The translations under genes were made by a program, and so were the position numbers. 64,000 nt of DNA, from positions 19,905,614-19,969,613 of the forward strand of contig CM039506.1 in the NCBI GenBank assembly GCA_022432975.1, written 5' to 3'. This stretch comes from Begonia masoniana (Eukaryota > Streptophyta > Magnoliopsida > Cucurbitales > Begoniaceae). This document shows positions 44,202 through 57,490 of this stretch, one piece after another. The notes beneath the pieces were generated by a model. That model made no database searches, was not told the origin of the DNA, and saw only the letters and a program-made list of their open reading frames with translations. Positions within the stretch are counted from its first letter, which is position 1. Each line of letters begins with the position of its first letter.

Positions 44202-47144
44202 TCATGCAAACAAATCAGGATACTTAGTCATCATATCCTGCTGTCGCTCCCACGTAGCTTCTTCCACCTCGTGGTTCCGCCATAGGACTTTGACTAGCGG
44301 AATCTCTTTGTTTCGCAAAATCTTGATGGAAGTCTCCAAAACACGTACCGGCCTCACCTCATAGCTCAAGGTAGGCTGTACCTCGATCTCTGTAGCCTCC
44401 ACAATATGCGATGGGTCACGTAGACATCTCCGAAGCATAGATACGTGGAACACATCGTGGATACCCTCCATAGAAGCTGGAAGCTGCAGTCTGTACGCCA
44501 ACTTCCCGATCCTCTTCAGAATAGGAAAGGGCCCCACATTACGAGGGTTTAGCTTACCCCTCCTTCCAAATCTCGCAACGCCTTTGAACGGAGAAACTTT
44601 AAGGTAGACCTCGTCACCTTCCTCGAACTCTAGCTCTCTCCGTCTCGTGTCAGCATAGCTCTTCTGTCGGCTCTGAGCTACCTCAATGCGCTGTCGGATT
44701 ATGGCAATCTTCTCTGATGTCTGCCGTAGAATCTCAGGACCAACGATGCTGGCCTCGCCAACCTCGTCCCAATATAGTGGAGATCTACATTTCCGACCAT
44801 ACAACGCCTCATACGGTGCCATACCAATGGTAGCCTGGAAGCTGTTGTTGTACGAGAACTCAATCAGGGGCAAATATCGGCTCCACGAGCCCTGAAACTC
44901 CAGCACACACGCTCTGAGCATATCTTCAAGAATCTGGTTCGTCCTCTCTGTCTGACCATCAGTCTGAGGATGGAACGCTGTGCTGAAATTAAGCTGAGTC
45001 CCCATAGCTCTGTGTAAACTCTTCCAGAACTTGGACGTGAATCTCGGATCTCTGTCGGAGACAATAGAAACTGGCACGCCGTGTAATCTGACAATCTCCT
45101 GTACATAGAGCTCGGCGAGCTGATCCATAGACGATGTCATCTTCACAGGCAAAAAGTGAGCCGACTTTGTCAATCGGTCCACAATAACCCAAATGCCGTC
45201 ATGGCCTCTCGTAGTCCTCGGGAGCCCCACAATGAAATCCATGGAGATCTGCTCCCACTTCCACTCCGGAATCGGCAGTGGTAACAGTGTTCCGGCGGGT
45301 CTCTGGTGCTCAGCCTTTACCTGCTGACATACTAGGTAGGTCTCAACGTACTTAGCAACCTCCCTCTTCATGTTCGGCCACCAGAAGTGCTGTCTCAAAT
45401 CCCGGTACATCTTGGTACTCCCCGGGTGCACAGAATATGCCGAAGAATGTGCCTCGGCCAATATCTCCTTCTTTAGATCCTCGTCACTAGGCACGCACCT
45501 ATGCCTGAACTTCAGAATACCATCCTCTGATAAATGGAAATCTGACGAGTCTCCCAATGTCATGCTCGATCGAAGCTCCATACACTCCGTATCACTCTGC
45601 TGAGCCTCGCGTATACGATCAAGAATAGTTGGCCTGAGAGAAATGTTGGCAAGCATATAAGACAACTCTGCCACTATCTCCACGTCGAATCTCTCAATCT
45701 CAGACCGCAGCGTAACTGACATCGCTGCTAATGATGGCTGACTCGCAGGAGGCACTCTACTCAATGCATCGGCCACCTTGTTCGCCTTTCCTGGGTGGTA
45801 CTTGATATCAAAATCGTAATCATTGACGAACTCAAGCCATCGCCTCTGTCGCATATTCAGCTCTTTCTGCGTAAATAAGTACTTCAAGCTCTTGTGGTCG
45901 GAAAATATCTCGCACTGCTGCCCATATAAATAATGCCTCCATATCTTCAGTGCGAACACCACAGCTGCTAACTCGAGGTCGTGCGTGGGGTAATTCTGCT
46001 CGTACGGCTTCAACTGCCGAGAAGCATAAGAAATAACTCTCCCCTCCTGCATCAATACACAACCGAGTCCCACTCCCGATGCATCACAATAAACACTGTA
46101 TCTGACACCTTCATCAGGTAGCGCCAGTACTGGAGCGGTGGTCAATCTCTGCTTTACCTCCATAAAACTATCATCACAAGCAGGCGACCATACAAACTTC
46201 TCGTTCTTCCGAGTCAGTCGCGTAAGAGGAAGTGCGATCCTCGAGAATCCCTCTATAAACTTCCGATAATAACCGGCCAACCCGAGAAATCCACGCACCT
46301 CACGTACGTTCTTCGGCTGTGGCCAATCTCTGACCACCTGAATCTTGCTCGGATCCACAGAAACTCCGTCCTGTGATATAATATGGCCAAGGAAGCTCAC
46401 CCTGTCAAGCCAGAACTCGCACTTCGAAAACTTTGGATACAGATAGTGCTGACATAGGGTCCTTAGAACAATCCTCAAATGCTCCTCGTGTTCTTCCTTC
46501 GTTTTAGAGTAGATCAATATGTCGTCGATGAAAACCACCACGAACTTGTCCAGATACTCCTTGAAGACACGGTTCATCAGGTCCATAAACGCTGCAGGGG
46601 CATTAGTAAGTCCAAAAGACATGACAAGGAACTCATAATGCCCATACCTCGTTCGGAAGGCTGTCTTCGGTATATCATCCCTACGGACCTTCAGCTGATT
46701 GTAACCCAAGCGGAGATCAATCCTGGAAAATACTCGGGCACCCTGTAGCTGATCAAATAAGTCGTCAATCCGGGGCAGTGGATACTTATTCTTCACTGTG
46801 AGCTTATTCAGCTCCCTGTAATCAATGCACATCCTGAGGGTCCCGTCTTTCTTCTTGACGAATAGAACAGGCGCACCCCAGGGTGAAACACTGGGTCGAA
46901 TAAAACCCTTCTCCAGTAACTCGTCAAGCTGAGTTCTCAACTCTCTCAACTCAGCTGGTGCCAACCGGTAAGGGTTCTTGAACCTTGGCGCAGAGTTTGG
47001 ATAGACATCAATAGTGAATTCGATCTCCCGGTCTGGTGGTAAACCGGGAAGATCATCAAGGAATATGCCAGAGAACTCTCTAACAACAGGAATGTCGCTC
47101 GGCTTCAGTCCGCTGAGCAACTGAACATCAAAAACTGAGGCCAA
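44202..47144 (-). CDS. pol: Pol polyprotein of element 3 (RT, RNase H, integrase, chromodomain)
   Basis: 980 aa open frame, the only long uninterrupted pol in the window. RT spans about 80-300, with [19 protein letters not shown], catalytic Asp143 and FIDD (Asp207, Asp208). RNase H spans about 345-465, with candidate catalytic residues Asp353, Glu391, Asp416 and Asp459. The integrase finger has His565, His573, Tyr603 and Cys606: the first Cys is Tyr, unlike VESCLVC and VETCLVC in elements 1 and 4. The core has Asp636, Asp697 and Glu733 with the usual 35-residue spacing. The chromodomain is about 925-980, with [22 protein letters not shown] also reads RLGYNQL where elements 1 and 4 have RSGYYQL. 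The first Met is only the first after a stop, as the frame belongs to a gag-pol polyprotein. Integrase is likely impaired. Confidence 0.88.
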   Translation of the reverse strand: MASVFDVQLLSGLKPSDIPVVREFSGIFLDDLPGLPPDREIEFTIDVYPNSAPRFKNPYRLAPAELRELRTQLDELLEKGFIRPSVSPWGAPVLFVKKKDGTLRMCIDYRELNKLTVKNKYPLPRIDDLFDQLQGARVFSRIDLRLGYNQLKVRRDDIPKTAFRTRYGHYEFLVMSFGLTNAPAAFMDLMNRVFKEYLDKFVVVFIDDILIYSKTKEEHEEHLRIVLRTLCQHYLYPKFSKCEFWLDRVSFLGHIISQDGVSVDPSKIQVVRDWPQPKNVREVRGFLGLAGYYRKFIEGFSRIALPLTRLTRKNEKFVWSPACDDSFMEVKQRLTTAPVLALPDEGVRYSVYCDASGVGLGCVLMQEGRVISYASRQLKPYEQNYPTHDLELAAVVFALKIWRHYLYGQQCEIFSDHKSLKYLFTQKELNMRQRRWLEFVNDYDFDIKYHPGKANKVADALSRVPPASQPSLAAMSVTLRSEIERFDVEIVAELSYMLANISLRPTILDRIREAQQSDTECMELRSSMTLGDSSDFHLSEDGILKFRHRCVPSDEDLKKEILAEAHSSAYSVHPGSTKMYRDLRQHFWWPNMKREVAKYVETYLVCQQVKAEHQRPAGTLLPLPIPEWKWEQISMDFIVGLPRTTRGHDGIWVIVDRLTKSAHFLPVKMTSSMDQLAELYVQEIVRLHGVPVSIVSDRDPRFTSKFWKSLHRAMGTQLNFSTAFHPQTDGQTERTNQILEDMLRACVLEFQGSWSRYLPLIEFSYNNSFQATIGMAPYEALYGRKCRSPLYWDEVGEASIVGPEILRQTSEKIAIIRQRIEVAQSRQKSYADTRRRELEFEEGDEVYLKVSPFKGVARFGRRGKLNPRNVGPFPILKRIGKLAYRLQLPASMEGIHDVFHVSMLRRCLRDPSHIVEATEIEVQPTLSYEVRPVRVLETSIKILRNKEIPLVKVLWRNHEVEEATWERQQDMMTKYPDLFA

Positions 47145-47347
47145 ATAAATAGAGCACGCACCTTTGAACTACTCGTTGACCTCCATAGCATAAGAAATAG
47201 GCGAGCTACTCAGTCGGTTCATCGCCTGATAAGAAAACTCGGCTCTATCCGGGGGTCGGAAGGTCACAATCCCGGAGCGACAATCGATGGTGGCGAAGTG
47301 CTGTGCTAGCCAGTCCATCCCCAAAATAAGATCGTACCGCTCTATGC
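47145..47347 (-). pseudogene. Protease C-terminal remnant, element 3
   Basis: Same frame as the pol above, separated by TAG at 47169-47171 where element 4 has CAG (Gln). Upstream are RPP and the ILGMDWLAQHF motif typical of the second half of Ty3 protease. Similarity to element 4 stops at CTCTATGC, where satellite begins, so the DTG active site is missing. Confidence 0.8.
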
Positions 47348-50300
47348 TTAACCTTCAATGTGAAATGGATAACTTAGTTTCTAACCACAAGTCATGTAAC
47401 ACTCAACCTAATTTGCTTGATACGTACAACTCTTTTGGAACAAATCGATTGAATTGAAGTTTCTTATGCTTCATCAAATGCATTACTAAGTCTTAATTAC
47501 TCTTCCATGTAGGTTGTTGGGTCTTCAATACACGTCGTTCTCATCACTTCAAGTTAAAACCTCGAATGTGAAATGGATAACTTAGTTTCTAAACACAAGT
47601 CATGTAACACTCTACCTAATTTGCTTGATACGTTCAACTCTTCTGGAACAAATCGATTGAAGTGAAGTTTCTTATGCTTCATCAGACGCTTTACTATGTC
47701 ATAATTACGGGTCCATAAAGGTTGTTGGGTACTCAATACACGTCGTTCTCCTCACTTCAAGTTAAAACCTTGAATGTGAAATGGATAACTTAGGTTCTAA
47801 CCACAAGTCATGTAGCACTCAGCCTCAATTGCTTGATACGTTCAACTCTTTTGGAACAAATCGATTGAAGTGAAGTTTCTTAAGCTTCATCAAACGCATT
47901 ACTAGGTCTTAATTACTCGTCCATAAAGGTTCTTAGGTCCTTAATACACGTCGTTCTCATCACTTCAAGTTAAAACCTCGAATGTGAAATGGATAACTTA
48001 GTTTCTAACCACAAGTCATGTAACACTCAACCTAAATTGCTTGATACGTTCAACTCTTCTGGAACAAATCGATTGAAGTGAAGTTTCTTATGCTTCATCA
48101 AACGCTTTACAATGTGTTAATTACACATCCATAAAGGTTGTTGGGTACTCAATACACGCCGTTCTCCTCACTTCAAGTTAAAACCTTGAATGTGAAATAG
48201 ATAACTTAGGTTCTAACCACAAGTCATGTAGCACTCAACCTCATTTGCTTGATACGTTCAACTCTTTTGGAACAAATCGATTGAAGTGACGTTTCTTATT
48301 CTTCATCAAACGCTTTATTAAGTCTTTATTATGCATCCATGAAGGTTGTTGGGTACTCCATACACGTTGTTCTCATCACTTCAAGTTAAAACTTATAATG
48401 TGAAATAGATAACTTAGGTTCTTACCACAAGTCATGTAGCACTCAACCTCATTTTCTTGATACGCTCAACTCTGTTGGAACAAATCGATTGAAGTGACGT
48501 TTATTATGCTTCATCAATTGCTTTACTAAGTTTTAATTACTCGTCGATGAAGGTGGTTAGGTACTCAATACACGTTGTTCTCATCACTTCAAGTTAAAAC
48601 CTATAATGAGAAATGGATAACTTAGGTTCTTACCTCAAGTAATGTAGCACTCAACCTCATTTGCTTGATACGCTCAACTCTTTTGGAACAAATCGATTGA
48701 AGTGACGTTTCTTTTGCTCTATCAAACGCATTATTAAGTCTTAATTACTCGTCCATGAAGGTTGTTGGGTCCTCAATACACGTCGTTATCATCACTTCAA
48801 GTTAAAACCTTCTATGCGAAATGGATAACTTAGTTTCTAACCACATGTCAAGTACCACTAAACCTAATTTGCTTGATACGTTCAACTCTTTTGGAACAAA
48901 TCGATTGAAGTGAAGTTTCTTATGCTTCATAAAACGCATTACTAAGTCTTAATTACACGTCCATGAAGGTTGTTGGGTCCTCAATACACGTCGTTCTCAT
49001 CAATTCAAGTTAAAACCTTAAATGTGAAATGGATAACTTAGGTTCAAACCACAAGTCATGTAACACTCAACCTAATTTGCTTGATACGTTCAACGCTTTT
49101 GGAACAAATCGATTGAAGTGACGTTTCTTATGCTTCATCAAACGCTTTATTAAGTCTTAATTACTCATCCATGAAGGTTGTTGGGTACTCAATACACGTT
49201 GTTCTCATCACTTCAAGTTAAAACCTATAATGTGAAATGGATAACTTAGGTTCTTACCTCAAGTAATGTAGCACTCAATCTCATTTGCTTGATACGCTCA
49301 ACTCTTTTGGAACAGATCGATTGAAGTGACGTTTCTTATGCTTCATCAAACGCTTTACAATGTGTTAATTACACGTCCATAAAGGTTGTTGGGTACTCAA
49401 TACACGCCGTTCTCCTCACTTCAAGTTAAAACCTTGAATGTGAAATAGACAACTTAGGTTCTAACCACAAGTATTGTAGCACTCAACCTCATTTGCTTGA
49501 TACGTTCAACTCTTTTGGAACAAATCGATTGAAGTGAAGTTTCTTATGCTTCATTAAACGCATTACTAAGTCTTAATTACGCGTCCATGAAGGTTGTTGG
49601 GTCTTCAATACATGTCGTTCTCATCACTTCAGTTTAAAATCTCGAATGTGAAATGGATAACTTAGGTTCTAACCACAAGTCTCCTCAACCTAATTTGCTT
49701 GATACGTTCAACTTTTTTGGAACAAATCGATTGAAGAGAAGTTTCTTAAGCTTCATCAAACGCATTATTAAGTCATAATTACTCGTCCATGAAGGTTGTT
49801 AGGTCCTCAATACACGTCGTTCTCATCACTTCAAGTTAAAACCTCGAATGTGAAATGGATAACTTAGGTTCTAACCACAAGTCATGTAACACTCAACCTA
49901 ATTTGCTTGATACGTTCAACTCTTTTGGAACAAATCAATTGAAGTGAAGTTTTTTATGCTTCATCAAACGCATTACCAAGTCTTAATTATTTGTCCATGA
50001 ATGTTGTTGGGTCCTCAATACACGTCGTTCTCATCACTTCAAGTTAAAACCTATAATGTGAAATGGATAACTCAGGTTCTAACCACAAGTCATATAACAC
50101 TCAACCTCATTTACTTGATACATTCAACTCTTTTGGAACAAATCTCTTGAAGTGAAGTTTCATATGCTTAATCAAACGCATTATCAAGTCTTAATTACTC
50201 AATACACGTTGTTCTCCTCACTTCAAGTTAAAACCTTGAATGTGTAATGGATTACTTAGGTTCTAAGCACAAGTCATGTAAGCACTCAACCTCATTTGCT

Positions 50301-53277
50301 TGATACGTTCAACTCTTTTGGAACAAATCGATTGAAGTGAAGTTTCTTATGCTTCATCAACCGAATTACCAAGTTTTAATTACTCGTCCATGAAGGTTGT
50401 TGGGTCGTTAATACACGTCATTCTCATCACTTCAAGTTAAAACCTTGAATGTGAAATGGATAACTTAGGTTCTAACCACAAGTCAAGTAGCACTCAACCT
50501 CATTAGCTTGATAAGTTCAACTCTTTTGGAAAAAATTGATTGCGGTTAAGTTTCATATGCTTAATCAAACGCATTATCAACTCTTAATTACTCGTCCATG
50601 AAGGTTGTTGGGTCCTCAATACACGTCGTTCTCATCACTTCAAGTTAAAACCTTAGAAGTGAAATGGATAAATTAGGTTCTAACCACATGTCATGTAACA
50701 CTCAACCTAATCTGCTTAATACGTTCAACGCTTTTGGAACAAATCGATTGAAGTGACGTTTCTTATGCTTCATCAAACGCTTTATTAAGTCTTTATTACG
50801 CATCCATGAAGGTTGTTGGGTACTCAATACACGTTGTTGTCATCACTTCAAGTTAAAACGTATAATGTGAAATAGATAACTTAGGTTCTTACCACAAGTC
50901 ATGTAGCACTCAACCTCATTTTCTTGATACGCTCAACTCTGTTGGAACAAATCGATTGAAGTGACGTTTATTGCTTTACTAAGTTTTAATTACTCGTCGA
51001 TGAAGGTGGTGAGGTACTAAATACACGTTGTTCTCATCACTTCAAGTTAAAACCTATAATGAGAAATGGATAACTTAGGTTCTTACCTCAAGTAATGTAG
51101 CACTCAACCTCATTTGCTTGATACGCTCAACTCTTTTGGAACAAATCGATTGAAGTGACGTTTCTTATGCTCTATCAAACGCATTATTAAGTCTTAATTA
51201 CTCGTCCATGAAGGTTGTTGGGTCCTCAATACACGTCGTTCTCCTCACTTCAAGTTAAAACCTTAAAAGTGAAATGGATAAATTAGGTTCTAACCACATG
51301 TCATCTAACACTCAACCTAATCTGCTTAATACGTTCAACGCTTTTGGAACAAATCGATTGAAGTGACGTTTCTTATGCTTCATCAAACGCTTTATTAAGT
51401 CTTTATTACGCATCCATGAAGGTTGTTGGGTACTCAATACACGTTGTTCTCATCACTTCAAGTTAAAACTTATAATGTGAAATAGATAACTTAGGTTCTT
51501 ACCATAAGTCATGTAGCACTCAACCTCATTTTCTTGATACGCTCAACTCTGTTGGAACAAATCGATTGAAGTGACGTTTATTATGCTTCATCAATTGCTT
51601 TACTAAGTTTTAATTACTCGTCGATGAAGGTGGTTAGGTAATCAATACACGTTGTTCTCATCACTTCAAGTTAAAACCTATAATGAGAAATGGATAACTT
51701 AGGTTCTTACCTCAAGTAATGTTGCACTCAACCTCATTTGCTTGATACGCTTAACTCTTTTGGAACAAATCGATTGAAGTGACGTTTCTTATGCTCTATC
51801 AAACGCATTATTAAGTCTTAATTACTCGTCCATGAAGGTTGTTGGGTCCTCAATACACGTCATTGTCATCACTTCAAGTTCAAACCTTCTATGCGAAATG
51901 GATAACTTAGTTTCTAACCACATGTCAAGTACCACTAAACCTAATTTGCTTGATACGTTCAACTCTTTTGGAACAAATCGATTGAAGTGAAGTTTCTTAT
52001 GCTTCATCAAACGCATTACTAAGTCTTAATTACACGTCCATGAAGGTTGTTGGGTCCTCAATACACGTCGTTCTCATCACTTCAAGTTAAAACCTTAAAT
52101 GTGAAATGGATAACTTTGGTTCTAACCACAAGTCATGTAACACTCAACCTAATTTGCTTGATACGTTCAACGCTTTTGGAACAAATCGATTGAAGTGACG
52201 TTTCTTATGCTTCATCAAACGCTTTATTAAGTCTTAATTACGCATCCATGAAGGTTGTTGGGTACTCAATACACGTTGTTCTCATCACTTCAAGTTAAAA
52301 CCTATAATGTGAAATGGATAACTTAGGTTCTTACCTCAAGTAATGTAGCACTCAATCTCATTTGCTTGATATGCTCAACTCTTTTGGAACAGATCGATTG
52401 AAGTGACGTTTCTTATGCTCTATCAAACGCATTATTAAGTCATAATTACTCGTCCATGAAGGTTGTTGGGTCCTCAATACACGTCGTTGTCATCACTTCA
52501 AGTTAAAACCTCCTATGCGAAATGGATAACTTAGTTTCTAACCATAAGTCATGTAACACTCAACCTAATTTGCTTGATACGTTCAACTCTTTTGGAACAA
52601 ATCGATTGAAGTGAAGTTTCTTATGCTTCATCAAACGCATTACTAAGTCTTAATTACTCATCCATGAAGGTTGTTGCGTCCTCAATACACGTCGTTCTCA
52701 TCCCTTCAAGTTAAAACCTTGAATGTTAAATGGATAACTTATGTTCTAACCACATGTCATGTAACACTCAACCTAATTTGCTTGATACGTTCAACTCTTT
52801 TGGAATAAATCGATTGAAGTGAAGTTTCTTATGCTTCATCAAACGCATTACTAAGTCTTAATTACTCGTCCATGAAGGTTGTTGGGTCCTCAATACACGT
52901 CGTTCTCATCCCTTCAAGTTAACACCTCGAATGTGAAATGGATAACTTAGTTTCTAACCACAAGTCATTTAACACTCAACCTAATTTGCTTGATACGTTC
53001 AACTCTTTTGGAACAAATCGATTGAAGTGAAGTTTCTTATGCTTCATCAAACGCATTACTAAGTCTTAATTACTTGTCCATGAAGGTAGTTGGGTTCTTA
53101 ATACACGTCGTTCTCATCACTTCAAGTTAAAAACTCGAATGTGAAATGGATAACTTACGTTTTAACCACAAGTCATGGAACACTCAACCTAATTTGCTTG
53201 ATACGTTCAACTCTTTTGGAACAAATCAATTGAAGTGAAGTTTCTTATGCTTCATCAAACGCATTACTAAGTCTTAG
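47348..53277. repeat. 208 bp satellite array, block 5
   Basis: About 28 monomers. The first several match the monomers after 28.7 kb in order and variants, as expected if element 3 interrupted a copy of the same long-range unit. Further on, divergent types dominate (CCTATAATG, ACCACATGTC), and some monomers have internal deletions near 49680, 50195 and 50965. A three-monomer block at about 50.65-51.26 kb is repeated at 51.26-51.88 kb. Element 4 interrupts it at 53277. No gene is present. Confidence 0.95.
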
Positions 53278-55792
53278 TGTGACGACCCTAAAACTGTACC
53301 CGATTTTCCCGTATTATTTTTTTTACACTTATCATATAAACTTAAAACCTATCCTAAGCGGAGATTTAATCTAACTCAGAGTTTGTTTATAAATCGTTTA
53401 AAACAAATACTAAAACAATTGAAATTAAATCAATTTAAATCATTTAAGACAATTGATTAAATTAATTAAAAACATACAATCGGCCGAGGGACAGAAGGGG
53501 AATTTCCCCACTCAAATTGAGGGGCGCTCGATCGCCAAATGTTAGGCGATCGGGCGCCTCCCTAATGGCCGCACGATCGGCCATTGTTTGGCCGATCGGG
53601 CGCCCCTCCATTTTTTGTTCCCACGCCCGATCACATAACTCTCTCTTTTTCTAGAGAGTTCTACGTTCCAACGCCACTCCTTAGGCATTTGAACGCCTAC
53701 CCTTTTTGTCTTCCTCTGTTATTTCTTCCACATACCATTACTCTTAACATAACTCATTCACAACTCCTTTAACACGCATACGTTCCAACATATACATTTC
53801 AACTCTCATTCAAAACCACGACTCAAAACACGTTCAAACATAGCCTATTTTCATGAAAATAAAACTCGTGGATATGTTTAAAACCTAAACAATTCCTCCT
53901 GTTTTGGAATCACCCAACTAGTTATAAAATCAGTTTTCAAAACATTTCAAAACATCAAAACATAAAACTATCAACTACCAGAACCAAACATCCTAAAAAG
54001 TTTCTAACTATAACATAATCCAGTAAACAATCCAAGTTTACCTAAAACTCTCAAAATACCTAACCATTATCCCCCACGGGTCAGAATACGCGTCGACTAC
54101 TCATGCGCACCCCCGCAACCGTTCTTCGTCAACTGTCCTGTACATCGGGTGGAGGAACGTCGTCCTCACCTGCTTCTATGTCACCTACACCATACAGACA
54201 CACTATGAGCTAAAGACTCAGTAAATTATACGTAAATGCAAATGCGTGCAGTGCATATGGAGTTCTGAAATCATGCATAACATACAGATCGTCGCTGACA
54301 AAATATCACCGAGATCTCAACCCCCTAACCGAAGGGGGCCCATCCAGCGGTCAGACTACCCCGTGCGGCTAGAGGAGGGGGGTACACGCTTACAACACGT
54401 ACAGCCGTGCCTGAGCCCCACCTCGCGTGACCAGATAACAGATTACGTTCATTAATTACATTACATGAGATGTGGTATTAGTCAGACCCTTAAGTCGGTC
54501 CACACAATAGATCAATAGCTCCAAATTTCTGGGCCACATAGGTTTTCTGAAAACATCGTGCAGAAATTCATTTTCATGCCAAGTTAAAATACGTGATGCA
54601 TGAACAGTTCAATATAAATGTAAACAAACAAGCATGCGTACCATCAAGACTGTAAAAGAAATAACCTACAAAAATGTATGAACCTAACTACCCAACCAAA
54701 ACAGTTTAAACACACAACACTCTAAGATCCTCGACGCGACATCGAAGTACAGTGTAGGCCAATCGGCCAGAGTAAGTCACGAGAACTTACCATGTGTCCG
54801 CTGCAGCTCAAGCTCCGTCCACGAGCGTTGTTTGTCTGAGGCAAAACACAACATACGCCATTAAAACTAGTTTAAGCTAATAAACGTCCAAATTTAACGA
54901 AATCTTAACTAAGGAAATTCTCCTAAATACTAACTTAGCTCAATGAGGCGTTTTCATCCATCAAATAACGCTCAATACCTCGAAATTCCTATTAACGAGT
55001 TTTCCCCCAAAACTCAAAAATTGTAAAATCTCTAACATTTGTCCTAAATCAATTAACTTTATCCAATAACATTCAATACGTTCATTACATTCGCAAATAC
55101 GGTAGAGCTATCGATTTCGAACCCTAATTTACGTTTTTCACAAAACCTAAACGGAACCCTAACATTCTAACTCCGTGAAAACCGAAAACTAACGCCCTAA
55201 AACCATAGATTCATACCTAGGGTTGAGTTTGGTGAAGAAAACGTGAAGAACGAAGGATGAACAGAGGACGGATTGTCGTTGGAGAGGAGGATCGTTGTTG
55301 GTCGCCGGAGAAAGGGAGAAAGAAATCGCAGGGGAGAGAAGTGGCGTGGAGAAGAAGAAGAAGAAGAAGAAGAAAAAGAAGAAGGCAATTGAATTTTAAT
55401 AAAAATTGCCTTGGTAAATTACCGTTTCGCCCTTCCTTTGTTTTCTATTTGTTTCGTCCTTTGTTTCGTTAATTGTCTAGCGATTCAGTTTCTCCAAATC
55501 TCCATATTTCACCAATAACTCCATCTTATTATTTTGGATTTATAAAAACTATCCGTTCGCAATTCGGACCTCGTTTACTATTTTTACTAATACGTCAGCT
55601 ATATTACGAGAAACGTAATTACTCGGAATATAGCGTTATTTCTCCGAAAATTCCCGTAATTTCCTTAAAATTCACATTAATAATTAGGATCATAATGGCA
55701 CTTTCTTTTCGTAAAACGGGTTTGATTTGACATATTTACAAAAATGCCAATATATATTATATTATAAAATCTCGTACAAGCCGGGTATTACA
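53278..55792 (-). repeat. 3' LTR of element 4
   Basis: 2515 bp, plus strand TGTGACGACCC...GCCGGGTATTACA. Two strong hairpins lie in U5: a stem of about 14 bp (53523-53536 with 53545-53558, one wobble pair) and a 9 bp stem (53574-53582 with 53590-53598), both built on CGATCG-rich arms. Splice-like signals: intron 1 55216 to 54836 (donor CTAG|GTATGAA, acceptor GCCTCAG|AC), mini-exon 54835 to 54791 (45 nt), intron 2 54790 to 54185 (donor CATG|GTAAGTTC, branch-like TTACTGAG, acceptor TGGTGTAG|GTGACA). Confidence 0.9.
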
Positions 55793-55832
55793 TTCCACCC
55801 ACCTTATTTAGAATTTTGTCCACAAAATTAAA

Positions 55833-57364
55833 TCATACAAACAATTCAGGATATTTAGTCATCATATCCTGTTGTCGCTCCCACGTAGCCTCTTCCACCT
55901 CGTGGTTCCGCCATAGGACTTTGACTAGCGGAATCTCCTTGTTGCGTAATACCTTGATGGAAGACTCCAAAATACGTACCGGCCTCTCCTCATAAGTCAA
56001 GGTAGGCTGTACCTTGATCTCTGTTGCCTCCACGGCATGCGACGGATCGCGCAAACATTTCCGAAGCATCGATACATGAAATACAGCGTGGATACCCTCC
56101 ATAGAAGCTGGAAGTTGTAGTCTATACGCCAACTTCCCGATCCTCTTCAGAATAGGAAAGGGTCCCACATATCGAGGGTTTAACTTACCCCTCACCCCTC
56201 CTTCCAAATCTCGCGACGCCTTTAAACGGAGAAACTTTAAGGTAAACCTCATCACCTTCTTCGAACTCTAGCTCTCTCCATCTCGTGTCAGCATAGCTTT
56301 TCTGCCTGCTCTGAGCTACCTCTATACGTTGTCGGATAATGGCAATCTTCTCTGCCGTCTGCTATAGGATCTCAGGACCAACAATGCTGGCCTCGCCAAT
56401 CTCGTCCCAATATAACAGAGACCTACACTTTCGACCATACAAAGCCTCGTACGGTGCCATGCCAATGGTAGCCTTGAAGCTGTTGTTATACGAGAACTCA
56501 ATCAAAGGTAAATATCGGCTCCATGAGCCCTGAAACTCCAGCACACAAGCTCTGCAGCATATCCTCAAGAATCTGATTCGTCCTCTCTGTCTGATCATCA
56601 GTCTGAGGATGGAATGTCGTGCTGAAACTATGCTGAGTCCCCATAGCTTTATGCAGGCTCTTCCAGAACTTCGAAGTAAATCTCGGATCATGATCTGAGA
56701 CAATAGAAACTGGCACTCCATGCAGTCTAACAATCTCCTGCACGTAAAGCTCGGCCAGCTGATCCATAGAAGATGCCATCTTCACAGATAAGAAGTGGGC
56801 CGACTTTGTCAATCGGTCCACGATCACCCAAACACCATCATGGCCCTTCGTCGTCCTCGGGAGTCCCACAATAAAATCCATGGAGATCTGCTCCCACTTC
56901 CACTCCGGAATCGGCAGTGGCAATAATGTTCCGGCCGGTCTCTGGTGCTCTGCTTTCACCTGTTGACACACTAAACAGGTCTCAACGTACTTAGCAACCT
57001 CCCTCTTCTTGTTCGGCCACAAGAAATGTTGCTTCAAATCCCGGTACATCTTAGTACTTCTCGGGTGCACAGAATATGCCGAAGAATGTGCCTCAGCCAA
57101 TATCTCTCTCTTCAGATCCTCGTCGTTAGGCACGTACCACCTATGCCTAAACCGTAGAATACCATCATCTGATAAATGAAAATCCGACGAGTCTCCTAAC
57201 ATCATGCTCGATCGAAGCTCCATACACTCCGTATCATTCTGCTGAGCTTTGCGTATCCTATTCAAAATAGTCGGCCTGAGAGAAATGTTAGTGAGCATAC
57301 TGGACAACTCTGCCACTATCTCCACATCGAACCTCTCAATCTCATACCGCAGCGTAACTAACAT
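55833..57364 (-). pseudogene. Integrase and chromodomain of element 4, broken
   Basis: Reading on the minus strand. 57364 to about 56550 has the finger ([21 protein letters not shown], complete) and core ([36 protein letters not shown]). A +1 insertion near 56550 shifts the frame, with the [11 protein letters not shown] to [13 protein letters not shown] part in 56733-56362. A TAG at 56362-56364 replaces the Arg of EILRQ. A 7 bp duplication near 56190 shifts it again, and 56255-55833 carries the [10 protein letters not shown] module and chromodomain [20 protein letters not shown]. The core keeps its acidic residues. Confidence 0.85.
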
Positions 57365-57490
57365 CGCTGCAAGTGAAGGCTAACTCGTAGAAGGCACTCT
57401 ACTCAAAGCATCAACAACTTTGTTCGCCTTTCCTGGATGGTACTTTATATCAAAATCATAATCCTTGACGAACTCGAGCCACCGTCTCTG
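57365..57490 (-). pseudogene. RNase H tail of element 4
   Basis: Joins the RT-RNase H frame to the integrase frame in the same phase. Bounded by TGA at 57491-57493 (element 3 has CGA, Arg, in NMRQRRW) and TAG at 57380-57382 (element 3 has CAG, Gln). Contains the end of RNase [24 protein letters not shown]. Both stops fit C-to-T changes. Confidence 0.8.

Larger units (their letters stand above)
41620..47347 (-). mobile_element. Element 3: one-LTR, 5'-truncated chromovirus
   Basis: One LTR (41620-44161), polypurine tract, then pol on the minus strand up to the middle of protease at 47347, where satellite begins at once. No gag, primer site or second LTR. The satellite is in register across the insertion: it breaks after CACTTCAAGTTTAAA and resumes TTAACCTTCAATG, the next bases of the monomer, and the neighbouring monomers match the uninterrupted copy at 28.6-29.1 kb. 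TTAA at both edges may be a target duplication. This suggests insertion of a truncated copy rather than later deletion. Confidence 0.85.

Noticed and set aside
47554..47736. Minus-strand frames in satellite (also 51822-52016 and 18239-18436).
   Set aside because: They read the consensus monomer; repeats without frame conservation, since 208 is not a multiple of three.
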